64,000 nucleotides of DNA from an uncultured Bacilli bacterium (GCA_934086145.1 CAKOHV010000006.1:1-64000); one strand, 5' to 3'; counted from the first letter of the stretch, positions 1 through 8,647 are shown. Numbers and translations are program-made. The notes: generated by a model not told the origin, from the sequence alone.

Positions 1-126
1 AAAACTAGATTTAACAAATAATACTAAATAAAATATTAAAAACATAACTTGATGTTCGTAAAATACCGCAACTCAAAGAATATAGTTCTTTGAAAATTAA
101 TTATAATATGTTATTATTGAAATAAC

Positions 127-151
127 AAAAAAAGAAACCAATTAAGGTTTC
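127..151 (-). terminator. Intrinsic terminator of the NlpC/P60 gene
   Basis: Read on the minus strand, GAAACC-TTAATT-GGTTTC forms a 6-bp hairpin (134-139 with 146-151) followed by seven T. It lies about 50 bases past the stop of the secreted hydrolase. The remaining bases 1-126 are AT-rich, with one small hairpin (CAAAGAA/TTCTTTG, 74-92) and no gene. Confidence 0.85.
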
Positions 152-199
152 AAATCATGGTTAGGTTCCGTTTACACAGAATTTTTTACACACTCCTTT

Positions 200-1579
200 T
201 TACCACATATTAGTTAAATTTCCATCCGTTTTATAAACTTCATCCATCAATATAATATATCTATAAATACTATTATTTACTAATTTTGTTCTAGCAACAG
301 TTGTCATAACAACCCCACCAGTCGTGTTAAGTGATTCGGCAATATAATAATTTTGACTGTCCCATCCTGCCAAAATAGCCATATGTCCATCTAAGCCGAT
401 TAAATCGCCAACTTTAACTTTTCCAGATGCCATTAGTTCTTCAGTAATGTATACTTTTTGTCCTAAGTCTGTTAGATCTTTATGCGCTGGATCTGTTCCG
501 GCTCCAATATCTCCAACATCAAACCCGCCATTTAATAGGGCCCACGTTACAAAACCAGAGCAGTCTAAGCCATTAGGATAAAGCTGACCAGTAACATAAA
601 CTCCGTTCCAATCCGTATAATTTTGTAAATTGCATCCCCAAATAGCAGGTCCTACAAAATTGGCTTTTAAATCTTTTATTTTCTTCGTACTTAAATATAA
701 GCCCTTATGATAATAGCGTCCTTCACCGTCGACATATTGATATGGTTCATAATTTTCAAGTCGACCATTTTCATAAAAGTAAGGTACTCGATAAGAAAAA
801 TCCAAGGTCAAAAATCTTGCCGCAGCTACAACTCCGGCTCTTGTTTGATAACCAGCTTCCTTTATTTTTTCTTCTAGTATGTCATCAAGCAACTGCGCTT
901 CATCATCACTAAATTGACGACATTTTACATATTCTTTTTTAGCTGATGCATCTGGTTTTTCAATCAAATTAGTAACAATTACTTTTACTTCACCATAGTA
1001 GTTTTCTTTATAAATGGCTTTAATTGTCGTTGTTCCGGCGCTTATTCCTGAAATAATTCCATTATTATCAACTGTTGCTATCTTTTCATCGTCACTTTTC
1101 CATTGAACAGTTTGAATATTTTCATCATTAACATTAACCTTTTGTTGTTGTGTTGGATACAAATAAATGTTTTCATTACTCATTGGTATTTTTTTGATAT
1201 TTTTTTCTTTCTGTTTTCTTTTATCAACATCACTTATGTTACCGTAACTATCTTTAACATAAACATCATAGCTAGATAAATCTGTTATAAAACTACAATA
1301 ACCATTATTAGCTTTTACCCAACCACTATCATTAACATTAGGTACGCCATTTGTTTCGACTAATAAACACCATGTTGTTTTATTAAATTTAAAAAAGTAA
1401 TTTTCAACTTCGACATTAACAATTTTTTTATCAGGGTATCTAATACTATCGGCTGTTGTGATATTGGTGATATATGGTGCTACAAAAAAATTACCAAAAA
1501 CTATCGCCGCAATCAAAGCAATAAAAATAAAAAATAGTATAAATCTAAAAACATAATTCCTTTTTAATCTTTTTTTCAT
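200..1579 (-). CDS. Secreted/membrane-anchored NlpC/P60-type cell-wall hydrolase with Big_2 domain
   Basis: Probable peptidoglycan endopeptidase acting outside the cell. I chose the ATG at 1579 (459 aa) because GGGG sits 7-8 bases before it; an in-frame TTG at 1591 has no ribosome binding site. Residues about 11-31 are one membrane segment after a basic N-terminus. Residues about 133-203 look like a bacterial Ig-like (Big_2) domain (IATVDNNGIISGISAGTTTI). The C-terminal part carries the NlpC/P60 signature LDCSGF (nucleophile Cys about 340) and GHMAILAGW (His about 399). The gene is monocistronic and divergent from the nucleoside kinase. The family is secure, the exact bond cleaved is not. Confidence 0.85.
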   Translation of the reverse strand: MKKRLKRNYVFRFILFFIFIALIAAIVFGNFFVAPYITNITTADSIRYPDKKIVNVEVENYFFKFNKTTWCLLVETNGVPNVNDSGWVKANNGYCSFITDLSSYDVYVKDSYGNISDVDKRKQKEKNIKKIPMSNENIYLYPTQQQKVNVNDENIQTVQWKSDDEKIATVDNNGIISGISAGTTTIKAIYKENYYGEVKVIVTNLIEKPDASAKKEYVKCRQFSDDEAQLLDDILEEKIKEAGYQTRAGVVAAARFLTLDFSYRVPYFYENGRLENYEPYQYVDGEGRYYHKGLYLSTKKIKDLKANFVGPAIWGCNLQNYTDWNGVYVTGQLYPNGLDCSGFVTWALLNGGFDVGDIGAGTDPAHKDLTDLGQKVYITEELMASGKVKVGDLIGLDGHMAILAGWDSQNYYIAESLNTTGGVVMTTVARTKLVNNSIYRYIILMDEVYKTDGNLTNMW

Positions 1580-1600
1580 ATTGAGCCCCAATCCACAAAA

Positions 1601-1630
1601 ATTATAACATATTCACTAAAATAATGTATA
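1601..1630 (-). promoter_or_regulatory. Promoter of the NlpC/P60 gene
   Basis: On the minus strand TATACA (-35) and TATAAT (-10, 1606-1601) are separated by 18 bases, about 20 bases before the start codon. The divergent plus-strand promoter begins 28 bases away. Confidence 0.55.
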
Positions 1631-1657
1631 AAATATATAAAGCGTTTAATTTAATCT

Positions 1658-1686
1658 GTGACAAACTTTTAAATAGATAGTATAAT
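1658..1686 (+). promoter_or_regulatory. SigA-type promoter of the nucleoside kinase-gap unit
   Basis: GTGACA (1658-1663), 17-base spacer, TATAAT (1681-1686). An AGAGGG ribosome binding site follows at 1701-1706, just before the ATG at 1712. Confidence 0.75.
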
Positions 1687-1711
1687 TAATTTAGAATAAG
1701 AGAGGGATCAT

Positions 1712-3379
1712 ATGGCAACGAACAAAACAACTGTAACTTTTCAAGATGAATCAACTTTAGAAATTGAAAGAGGAACAACTTTATATGAACTTAGTAAAAT
1801 TTATCAGCCTAAGATGAAAGATAAAATAGTTGGTGCTGAAATAAATAACGAAACTGTTTCTTTAGAAACTAAAATAAATAAAAATACTAAAGTTAATTTT
1901 ATTGATATGAACAGTGTAAATGGTTATAAAATAAATAAGTATGGTTTGAATTTTGTTATTGAAGTGGCTTTAAAGGAAGTTTTTAATGAAACTTTTGAAG
2001 TGACTTTTGATCATTCAATAGCAAATGGCTTACATATGACAATCATTGGTGAACGTCGTTTTACCTTGAATGACGCACAAAAGTTAAGAGCCCGTATGAA
2101 TGAAATCATCGAAAAAGATGAACGAATTTATAATTTGAATGTTGAAAAGAAAGAAGCCATAAATTACTATAATAAACAAAAATCTCCAGAGAAAGCTGCT
2201 AACATTCACAATGTTACTAATAACATTGTAACAGTTTATAAATTAAGAAATTATATCAACTATTTTTATTCTGAAATGCCTTATAGTACAGGATGCTTAT
2301 CAAAATATGATTTGATTTTCTTAGGATATAATAAATTAGTTTTATTATTCCCATCACCATGTACTAAATATAAGGTTCCTGAATACATTCATTATCAAAA
2401 TGTTATTGAATGTTTTGATAAAAGTAAAAAATGGATTAGTGCTTTAGGAATCCCATATTTGGCTGATATGAATAAAACGATATCTGATTGTAAAATAGAA
2501 GGGTTGATTAAAATAGTTGAGACTAATTTCAATAATGAAATTTACGAATTAGTCGATGATATTATAAAGTCTAAATGTAAGTATGTTTGCTTAGCTGGAC
2601 CATCTTCATCAGGTAAAACTACTACTACTAAAAAAGTCGCTTTGCAATTAAGAAGCCGAGGTTATGAAACTTTAGTTTTGTCAATTGATAATTATTTTAA
2701 AGAAAAAGTTGATTCTCCTGTTGATGAAAATGGGGAATATAATTTCGAAAGTCTTGAAGCTCTTGATATAAAATTATTAAATAAGCAATTAAAAGATTTG
2801 GCCCAAGGTAAGAAAGTGTTTTTACCTGAATATAACTTTGTTGAAGGTAAAAAAGAGTTTAGTAAAATACCTACTAAATTATCTGATAAATGTATCATTT
2901 TGATGGAAGGTTTGCATTCTATTAATGATAAAATGACTCCTGATTTAGATCCATCTTTAAAATACAAAGTATATTTAAGTCCTTTTATACCACTTAATAT
3001 AGATAAACATAATTATATATCAACAACCGATTTGCGATTGCTTCGCCGTATAGTTAGAGATAATCGTACTCGTGCTACTGATGTTGGTGAGACAATCAGC
3101 TATTGGAACAGAGTTCGTGATGGCGAAGAAAAATATATTTTTCCATATATAAATAATATAAATCGTATTGTTAACACTTCCTTAGTTTATGAAGTAGGTG
3201 TTTTAAAAGTTTATGCTGAGCCATTATTATATTCAGTAAAAAGTAATTCTAAAGCTTATAATGAAGCTCGAAGGTTAATAAATTTCTTGCGTGGTTTCTT
3301 CCCAATTCCATCAGATTATGTTACGGACGATTCCATTTTACGTGAGTTTATAGGCAAAAGTATATTTGAAAGTGTTTAA
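1712..3379 (+). CDS. Uridine kinase-family nucleoside kinase with N-terminal TGS/ThrRS-like domains
   Basis: Phosphorylates a nucleoside with NTP. 555 aa. The first about 65 residues look like a TGS domain, and about 65-230 resemble the editing-type second additional domain of threonyl-tRNA synthetase. From about 290 there is a P-loop phosphoribulokinase/uridine kinase domain with Walker A GPSSSGKTT at 296-304 and LSIDNYF about 30 residues later. This architecture is that of the Firmicutes/Thermotoga 'nucleoside kinase' (TM0751-like), not of the short salvage Udk. Only 27 bases separate it from gap, so the two are probably cotranscribed. The nucleoside substrate cannot be read from sequence. 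Confidence 0.88.
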   Translation: MATNKTTVTFQDESTLEIERGTTLYELSKIYQPKMKDKIVGAEINNETVSLETKINKNTKVNFIDMNSVNGYKINKYGLNFVIEVALKEVFNETFEVTFDHSIANGLHMTIIGERRFTLNDAQKLRARMNEIIEKDERIYNLNVEKKEAINYYNKQKSPEKAANIHNVTNNIVTVYKLRNYINYFYSEMPYSTGCLSKYDLIFLGYNKLVLLFPSPCTKYKVPEYIHYQNVIECFDKSKKWISALGIPYLADMNKTISDCKIEGLIKIVETNFNNEIYELVDDIIKSKCKYVCLAGPSSSGKTTTTKKVALQLRSRGYETLVLSIDNYFKEKVDSPVDENGEYNFESLEALDIKLLNKQLKDLAQGKKVFLPEYNFVEGKKEFSKIPTKLSDKCIILMEGLHSINDKMTPDLDPSLKYKVYLSPFIPLNIDKHNYISTTDLRLLRRIVRDNRTRATDVGETISYWNRVRDGEEKYIFPYINNINRIVNTSLVYEVGVLKVYAEPLLYSVKSNSKAYNEARRLINFLRGFFPIPSDYVTDDSILREFIGKSIFESV

Positions 3380-3406
3380 TTTTAAGAAAAGAAAGTAGGA
3401 ATAAAA

Positions 3407-4414
3407 ATGATAAAAGTAGCAATTAACGGCTTTGGCCGTATCGGAAGATTAGCTTTCCGTGAAATGATTACAGGAAATGAATTTGACGTTGTCGCAATAA
3501 ATGACTTAACAGATGCAGAAACGTTAGCTTATTTATTGAAATATGACACTAATCATCGTTCATTTCATGAAGACAAAATTACCTTTGAAAATGATGAAAT
3601 AATAATAAATAATATTAAAAGAATAAAAGTTTATTCAGAAAAAGATCCAATCAATTTACCTTGGAAGGATCTAGAGGTAGACGTAGTCTTGGAATGTACG
3701 GGGTTATTTACTAAAAAAGAAGACGCTGCTAAACACATTGCAGCTGGTGCTAAAAAAGTTATAATTTCTGCTCCTGGTAAGGGGGATATGAAAACAATTG
3801 TTTACAATGTTAATGACGAAATTTTAGATGGTTCTGAAGAAATAATTTCTGCAGCCTCTTGTACAACAAATTGCTTAGCTCCAGTCTTAAAAGTTATTGA
3901 AGACAATATTGGTATAAAAAAAGGCTTTATGACAACTGTTCATGCCTATACTAATGACCAAGCAACTTTGGATATCCCTCACAAAAAAGGTATCTTAGCT
4001 CGTCGTGGTCGTGCTTGTGCCATGAATATTGTTCCAGCTTCAACAGGAGCTGCTAGTGCAATTGGTAAAGTTATCCCTTCTATTGATGGTAAACTTGATG
4101 GTAATGCCTTTAGAGTACCAGTTAGTGATGGTTCTGTAGTTGATGTAACTCTTGAATTAGAAAGAGATACAACTGTAGATGAAATCAACACTTTGTTTAA
4201 AAATAACACTAATGAAACATTACAATTAACAATGGATCCTGTTGTATCTAGTGATATCTTAGGTAAGAAAACAGGGGCTCTTGTTGATGGTTTATCAACT
4301 AAAGTTTTAAATACTCCTGAAGGTCAATTAGTCAAAATTGTAGCTTGGTATGACAATGAAATGGGCTATACTGCTCAAATGATGAGAACTGCTAAAAAAT
4401 TAATGGAAAAATAA
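3407..4414 (+). CDS. gap: Glyceraldehyde-3-phosphate dehydrogenase, type I
   Basis: Glycolytic NAD-dependent oxidation and phosphorylation of glyceraldehyde 3-phosphate in the cytoplasm. 335 aa, normal length. The N-terminal NAD-binding motif INGFGRIGR is present, with N32-D33 consistent with NAD preference. The catalytic Cys152 lies in SCTTNC, His179 in VHAYTND, and WYDNEMGY is near the C-terminus. All key residues are intact, unlike in the iPGM-like gene downstream. It is followed by a weak intrinsic terminator and then pgk from its own promoter. Confidence 0.97.
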   Translation: MIKVAINGFGRIGRLAFREMITGNEFDVVAINDLTDAETLAYLLKYDTNHRSFHEDKITFENDEIIINNIKRIKVYSEKDPINLPWKDLEVDVVLECTGLFTKKEDAAKHIAAGAKKVIISAPGKGDMKTIVYNVNDEILDGSEEIISAASCTTNCLAPVLKVIEDNIGIKKGFMTTVHAYTNDQATLDIPHKKGILARRGRACAMNIVPASTGAASAIGKVIPSIDGKLDGNAFRVPVSDGSVVDVTLELERDTTVDEINTLFKNNTNETLQLTMDPVVSSDILGKKTGALVDGLSTKVLNTPEGQLVKIVAWYDNEMGYTAQMMRTAKKLMEK

Positions 4415-4440
4415 AAGCTTTAAAGCTTTTTTTTCTTTTA
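4413..4440 (+). terminator. Intrinsic terminator after gap
   Basis: AAAAGC-TTTAAA-GCTTTT hairpin directly after the gap stop, followed by a T-rich tract (4427-4439). The stem is short and AT-rich, so termination may be partial. Confidence 0.65.
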
Positions 4441-4487
4441 CAGAAAAGTTAAAATGTACAGAAAATGCCATCTTCCAAAAATTCTTC

Positions 4488-4516
4488 TTGTTAATAAAGT
4501 TAAGATATTCTATAAT
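4488..4516 (+). promoter_or_regulatory. Promoter of pgk
   Basis: TTGTTA (4488-4493), 17-base spacer, TATAAT (4511-4516). It overlaps an in-frame TTG at 4488, which rules out that longer pgk start. AGGTGATAAT precedes the real ATG at 4533. Confidence 0.8.
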
Positions 4517-4532
4517 TATAATAGGTGATAAT

Positions 4533-5720
4533 ATGAAGAGAAGAATCCAAGATGTAGACGTTAAAGGAAAAAGAGTTCTATTGCGTTGTGATTTTAATGT
4601 ACCTATTAAAGATGGTCATATTCTTGATGACAGCAAGATTGTTGAATCACTAACAACAATTGAATACCTTATTAGACAAGGGGCTAAAATTATTATTCTT
4701 TCTCACTTTGGAAAAGTTAAAAGTGAAGAAGATAAAGCTAAAAATAGCTTGATGCCTGTTGCTAAACATCTACAAACATTAGTTAGTAGTAAAGTAATCT
4801 TTTCTACACAAACAAGAAGCACTTATCTATCTGCAAAAATAGAAGAAATGCAACCTGGTGACATTTTAGTTTTGGAAAATACCAGATTTGAAGATGTTCC
4901 GGGTAAACTTGAAAGTGGAAATGATCCACAACTAGCTATGTATTGGGCTGATCTTGCTGATATTTTTTGCTTAGATGCTTTTGGTTCTTGTCACCGCAAA
5001 CATGCGTCAACATATGGAGTGGCCAAATATTTGCCAAATTGCATTGGCTTTTTGGTCCAAAAAGAAATTACTATGTTAGATAAGTATGTTTTAAATGCTG
5101 AAAAACCATTTACGATTCTAATGGGTGGAGCAAAAGTGGAAGATAAAGTCGCTTTAATAGAAGCTCTTTTACCGCTTTGCGATAACTTGTTATTGACTGG
5201 TGGTATTGCCAACTCTTGTCTTCAAACTTTAGGATACGATGTTGGTGAATCGATAAGAACAAAAGATCAAGCAACTATTGAAAAATTAAAAAATATATTA
5301 ATTAGCAACAAAGAAAAAATAATGTTGCCTGTTGATGCAATTGTTAGTCGAAATTACAATGAAGATTATGTAGATCACGTCAGTATAAACAATGTTGAAA
5401 CTGATGATGTTATCTATGATATCGGCATGAAGACAGTTAATAAGTATAAGGAAGTTATTAATAAATCGGCTACAATATTTGTTAACGGAACTGCCGGCAA
5501 ATACGAAGATATTCGTTTTGCGACTGGTACTCGTGAATTGCTAAATGCAATTGGAGATAGCCAAGCTACCAAAGTTGTTGGTGGTGGAGATGGCGTTAGT
5601 GCTGTTAAGAATTTTAAACTAGCTGAAAAGTTTACTTTCTTATCAACTGGTGGTGGAGCAACCCTAGAATATATAATAAATAAGGGTTTGCCTGCTATAG
5701 ACAACATTTCAGAAAAGTAA
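4533..5720 (+). CDS. pgk: Phosphoglycerate kinase, divergent at several conserved positions
   Basis: Transfers phosphate from 1,3-bisphosphoglycerate to ADP. 395 aa from the ATG at 4533 (AGGTGA ribosome binding site), the usual PGK length. Present: RCDFNVP (R18, D20, N22), ENTRF, CHRKHAST, GGAKVEDK, STGGGATLEY. Unusual: the substrate loop HLGR is HFGK (K61), the near-invariant WNGPMGVFE is VNGTAGKYE (317-325), DIGPKT is DIGMKT, and GGGDS is GGGDG. The general type resembles Erysipelotrichia PGKs. It may be a functional but drifted enzyme or a paralogue; a genome-wide search for a second pgk would decide. Confidence 0.88.
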   Translation: MKRRIQDVDVKGKRVLLRCDFNVPIKDGHILDDSKIVESLTTIEYLIRQGAKIIILSHFGKVKSEEDKAKNSLMPVAKHLQTLVSSKVIFSTQTRSTYLSAKIEEMQPGDILVLENTRFEDVPGKLESGNDPQLAMYWADLADIFCLDAFGSCHRKHASTYGVAKYLPNCIGFLVQKEITMLDKYVLNAEKPFTILMGGAKVEDKVALIEALLPLCDNLLLTGGIANSCLQTLGYDVGESIRTKDQATIEKLKNILISNKEKIMLPVDAIVSRNYNEDYVDHVSINNVETDDVIYDIGMKTVNKYKEVINKSATIFVNGTAGKYEDIRFATGTRELLNAIGDSQATKVVGGGDGVSAVKNFKLAEKFTFLSTGGGATLEYIINKGLPAIDNISEK

Positions 5721-6059
5721 CAATTAGTTTCTAATAAAACAGCAAGAAGCATAAAATCACCAAAATAAAGATTTTCACATCTTTAAAAATTCAGGGGGAC
5801 AAAATAAGCAACTAGAAACCTCTTTTAATAATAAAAAATGGATTATAAAAAAATAATCACTTCGATTTTAGACATAGTTAAGATTTTATTATCAACTTAT
5901 CTTTAATTAATATGATGATTTGATAATTTTAAAATTTCTATCTAATTAAAATTTACTATCGATACTATTTGCTAATGTATGATTAGAATTTTATAATCAG
6001 TTACGGTTAGCGTAACAAGGGAAAAAAACAAAATACAATTAAAACAAAAAAACTGCAAT

Positions 6060-6066
6060 TGTCGAA
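6060..6066 (+). promoter_or_regulatory. Spo0A box (TGTCGAA)
   Basis: Exact match to the consensus 0A box, about 220 bases upstream of the Spo0A-like gene. At this base composition (about 25% GC) one exact heptamer is expected far less than once in this region, and there are two. Confidence 0.55.
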
Positions 6067-6210
6067 CTATAATTGTTTAATGTTAAAATAAACTAGATTA
6101 TGATTGTTAACCTAAAGTTAAGAGCTAAATAATTTTAGAGAAAAACTACAATGATAATCATTCGTAATTGCAGAAACGAAATATTATTAAATATTAAATA
6201 TTATTATCAA

Positions 6211-6217
6211 TTCGACA
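6211..6217 (-). promoter_or_regulatory. Spo0A box (TTCGACA on plus), next to the promoter
   Basis: Reverse-oriented exact 0A box. The nearest -10 (TATAAT, 6249-6254) has no recognisable -35, and the box would be centred near -47 from the inferred start. That is where Spo0A activates -35-poor promoters. Suggests autoregulation. Confidence 0.55.
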
Positions 6218-6248
6218 AATTAACACATAAATCCCAAAATTAAAACTT

Positions 6249-6254
6249 TATAAT
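6249..6254 (+). promoter_or_regulatory. Likely -10 of the Spo0A-like gene
   Basis: TATAAT with no good -35 at 16-18 bases, consistent with activator dependence. AAAGGAAAGAG (6267-6277) is the ribosome binding site of the ATG at 6286. Confidence 0.5.
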
Positions 6255-6285
6255 TTATAAAAAAGTAAAGGAAAGAGAATGGGTA

Positions 6286-7047
6286 ATGAAGAAAGAAATT
6301 AAATTGTTGATTGTAGGAAGTATTGATGATGTATCTAAGCTTAAGCAATGCCTAACTAATCAAGGCACAGATATTATTATTAAATATGAAGCAAATGATT
6401 ATAAAAAAGCATTAGAAATAATAAATGATAGTAAGAATGAAATTGATGCCATCCTTGTTGATGGAATGTTAGAAGGCCAAAATGTTTTAGAACTTTTAAC
6501 TAATTATAAAAATAAATGGTTATTGCAAAGAACCATAATAATCGATAATATTAAATTAGATTGTTATAATTTAACAAATTCGATGTATCAAATTTATAAT
6601 ATCATTCCAAAGAACTATAAAATATCAGATTTGGTATTGTTCTTAAATGAAATATCCGAAAAAAATCAAACTTATAATTTTAAGAAAATGGATATTTATG
6701 ATAAAATTTCTTACATGTTGAAGAAATTAGGAATAGCTCCTGATAAAAATGGTTTCCATTATTTACGTAAAGCTATCTATGAATGTTATAAAGATCCATC
6801 ACTGTTAACTAGCATAACAAAACGTATATATCCGTTAGTTTCTAAGACTTTTGATAAAAAAGAAAGTTGTATCGAAAGATCTATGAGAAGCGCTATTGAA
6901 ACGGGTTGGGATAGAGGCAATTACGAATATACTGCGGAATTATTTGCTAATTGTCTTGACTATTACAAGTCAAAACCTACTAATGGTGAATTCGTTGCCA
7001 TAATAGTAGATAAATTATTATTAGAAGATGGAAAAGTTACTTATTAA
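6286..7047 (+). CDS. spo0A: Spo0A-family response regulator with degenerate receiver
   Basis: 253 aa. The C-terminal half (about 138-245) matches the Spo0A DNA-binding domain throughout: LYPLV around 180, RSMRSAIETGWDRGN in the recognition region, and KPTNGEFVAIIVDKL near the end. The N-terminal half has receiver length and a candidate phosphoacceptor Asp59 (ILVDGML). However, the acidic pair after strand 1 is replaced (IVGSIDD), and the conserved Thr and Lys positions are not recognisable. Known family role: master regulator of sporulation or stationary phase. Here phosphorylation control is doubtful, so it may act by level or another input. Monocistronic, with 0A boxes upstream and a strong terminator downstream. 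Confidence 0.85.
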   Translation: MKKEIKLLIVGSIDDVSKLKQCLTNQGTDIIIKYEANDYKKALEIINDSKNEIDAILVDGMLEGQNVLELLTNYKNKWLLQRTIIIDNIKLDCYNLTNSMYQIYNIIPKNYKISDLVLFLNEISEKNQTYNFKKMDIYDKISYMLKKLGIAPDKNGFHYLRKAIYECYKDPSLLTSITKRIYPLVSKTFDKKESCIERSMRSAIETGWDRGNYEYTAELFANCLDYYKSKPTNGEFVAIIVDKLLLEDGKVTY

Positions 7048-7078
7048 AAAAATTACAAGTTTTTTGTAATTTTTTTTT
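7046..7078 (+). terminator. Intrinsic terminator after the Spo0A-like gene
   Basis: AAAAAATTACAA / TTGTAATTTTTT hairpin (stem core 7052-7058 with 7064-7070) with a long T tract. The next gene's -35 lies inside its 3' arm. Confidence 0.85.
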
Positions 7079-7092
7079 AGTTATGCTATCCT
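7064..7092 (+). promoter_or_regulatory. Promoter of the iPGM-like gene
   Basis: TTGTAA (7064-7069), 17-base spacer, TATCCT (7087-7092), overlapping the preceding terminator. ATAGGAG precedes the ATG at 7114. Confidence 0.6.
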
Positions 7093-7113
7093 ATTAATAG
7101 GAGATTAGATAAA

Positions 7114-8610
7114 ATGAAAAAAATACTAACTATTATTTTAGATGGCTTAGGAATGCGCGAAGATATTTATGGTAACGCTGTTAAAAATGCCGGAATGAAT
7201 AATTTTATAAATATATGGAATAATTATCCTCATTGTTTGCTAAAATCTTCAGGAACTAATGTTGGTCTTTCTGATAACGAAGCTGGTTTTAGTGAACTAA
7301 ATCATAAAATAATTGGAGCTGGCCGTGATGTGAAAAATAGACATCAAATTATCGAAGAGGCCATAAATAGAAAAGCTCTTTCGAGGAATCCTCACCTTAA
7401 TGAAATTGTTGATTACTTAAATACAACTGGTAAAAATATTCATTTGATTTTTCTAGTATCGCAAGATAGAATGTCTTCTGATGTAAAACACTTACAATAT
7501 ATTATAACCTTCTTAGAATCACGTAATATTTCTAATATATATATTGATTTAGTAGCTGATGGCCAAAATTCTGATAAATATTTTTTTTCCAAAATAATTC
7601 CATTAATTGAAAATAAGAATAAGTATGCTAAAATTTCTTCTATTTGTGGACTTTATTATGCTTTTGATAAAGATAAAAATTATACCAAAACGGAAACTTA
7701 TTATAAATTGTTAGTTAATGGTCATGGAGTAGCCACTCCTGATATTGCAAAAATTATTAACTTATGTTACAAAAAGGGGCTAACTGATGATTTTTTGCCG
7801 CCTATAAAAACAAATGAGTTTGTTCCTTTACAACAGAAAGATGTCGTATTCTTTTTAAACTATAGCCGCGATAATCAAGCTCAAATCTTAGAAAGTCTTG
7901 CTGACAAAGATTTCGAAAAATTTAAAATTACTAAATTATTTTTAAAAATATATAGTTTTTTTGAAATAAGCAATAAAGTCAAAATTCGTCCCTTATTTGA
8001 AGACCCAGTAATAAACAATACTATATGTGAATACATTGACCAATTAGGTTTAAATCAAGCTAAAATTGCAGAAAGTTTAAAAGAGGATTCTTTATTTTAT
8101 TACTTTGATGGTGAAAAGAATATTTCGTTAACCAATTGTGATAACTATCTTATACCTTCACCGGTTGTTGATCATTTTGAAAAAAAACCAGAATTAAATG
8201 CGCTTGCTGTCGCTAAGGCGATCATAAAATGTATGGAAAATGATTACGATTTTATTATTGCCAATTTTGCTAATCCGGATGTCCTAGGCCATACAGGAAA
8301 TTATCAGGCAACGATAAATGGCTTGCAAGCAGTCGATGTTTGTTTAGGAAAAATTATTGAAGTAGCTAAAGATAATTTTTATAAGGTTGTTATTATAGGT
8401 AGTCATGGTAATGCTGATACTATCATTGATAGGGAAAATAATATTATAACTAAAAACACACTTAGTCCTGTTCCTTTTGTTATTTTGGATAAAAAAATAA
8501 AATTAAAGAATGGCAATTTAAAAAGTTTTGCTCCAACAATCCTTCAATACATGGATATTGCTTTGCCAAAAGAGATGAGAGAAACTGAATCTTTATTTGC
8601 TAATGATTAA
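7114..8610 (+). CDS. iPGM-like protein lacking most catalytic residues (probable pseudoenzyme)
   Basis: Homologous over its full length (498 aa) to cofactor-independent phosphoglycerate mutase GpmI, a two-Mn2+ enzyme. Retained: Asp10 (ILDGLG), Ser60 in FSELNH, Asp389 and His393 in NFANPDVLGH, His431. Lost: the His of VHSH (Ser121), the Arg-Asp of DGRD (Gln151-Asn152), the Arg of SGRYY (Leu180), both Arg of NFRPDR (Ser251, Asn254), the Lys of SPKVATYD (Val), the Asp of TADHGN (Ser430) and the last metal His (Asn448). Both metal sites and the substrate pocket are therefore damaged while fold and frame are intact, so this is not simple decay. A true gpmI or gpmA should exist elsewhere. Own promoter and terminator. 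Confidence 0.8.
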   Translation: MKKILTIILDGLGMREDIYGNAVKNAGMNNFINIWNNYPHCLLKSSGTNVGLSDNEAGFSELNHKIIGAGRDVKNRHQIIEEAINRKALSRNPHLNEIVDYLNTTGKNIHLIFLVSQDRMSSDVKHLQYIITFLESRNISNIYIDLVADGQNSDKYFFSKIIPLIENKNKYAKISSICGLYYAFDKDKNYTKTETYYKLLVNGHGVATPDIAKIINLCYKKGLTDDFLPPIKTNEFVPLQQKDVVFFLNYSRDNQAQILESLADKDFEKFKITKLFLKIYSFFEISNKVKIRPLFEDPVINNTICEYIDQLGLNQAKIAESLKEDSLFYYFDGEKNISLTNCDNYLIPSPVVDHFEKKPELNALAVAKAIIKCMENDYDFIIANFANPDVLGHTGNYQATINGLQAVDVCLGKIIEVAKDNFYKVVIIGSHGNADTIIDRENNIITKNTLSPVPFVILDKKIKLKNGNLKSFAPTILQYMDIALPKEMRETESLFAND

Positions 8611-8647
8611 GTCAAGCTTTAACGTTTGTTGAATCTTGTCTTTTTTT
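8611..8647 (+). terminator. Intrinsic terminator after the iPGM-like gene
   Basis: A 13-position stem (8611-8623 with 8628-8640), two mismatches, GTTT loop, then seven T. It isolates the upstream genes from the ribosomal cluster. Confidence 0.8.

Larger units (their letters stand above)
5721..6285 (+). other. 565-bp AT-rich intergenic region upstream of the Spo0A relative
   Basis: No open reading frame with a ribosome binding site and no clear terminator for pgk. It holds a small hairpin GTTACG-GTTAG-CGTAAC (6000-6016) and two exact Spo0A-box heptamers (6060-6066 and 6211-6217). Its length and content look like a regulatory region, or the remains of a lost gene between pgk and the next gene. 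Confidence 0.6.

Noticed and set aside
2692..2967. Antisense frame inside the nucleoside kinase, and similar frames opposite gap, pgk, adh and rplN
   Set aside because: Shadows of strongly coding genes, without ribosome binding sites or recognisable products.
6000..6016. GTTACG-GTTAG-CGTAAC hairpin as terminator of pgk
   Set aside because: No T-tract on either strand and about 280 bases past the stop.
7090..7101. CCTATTAATAGG palindrome (similar to CCTATAATAGG at 48456) as an operator
   Set aside because: It combines a -10 element and a Shine-Dalgarno; two occurrences in AT-rich DNA are not enough.
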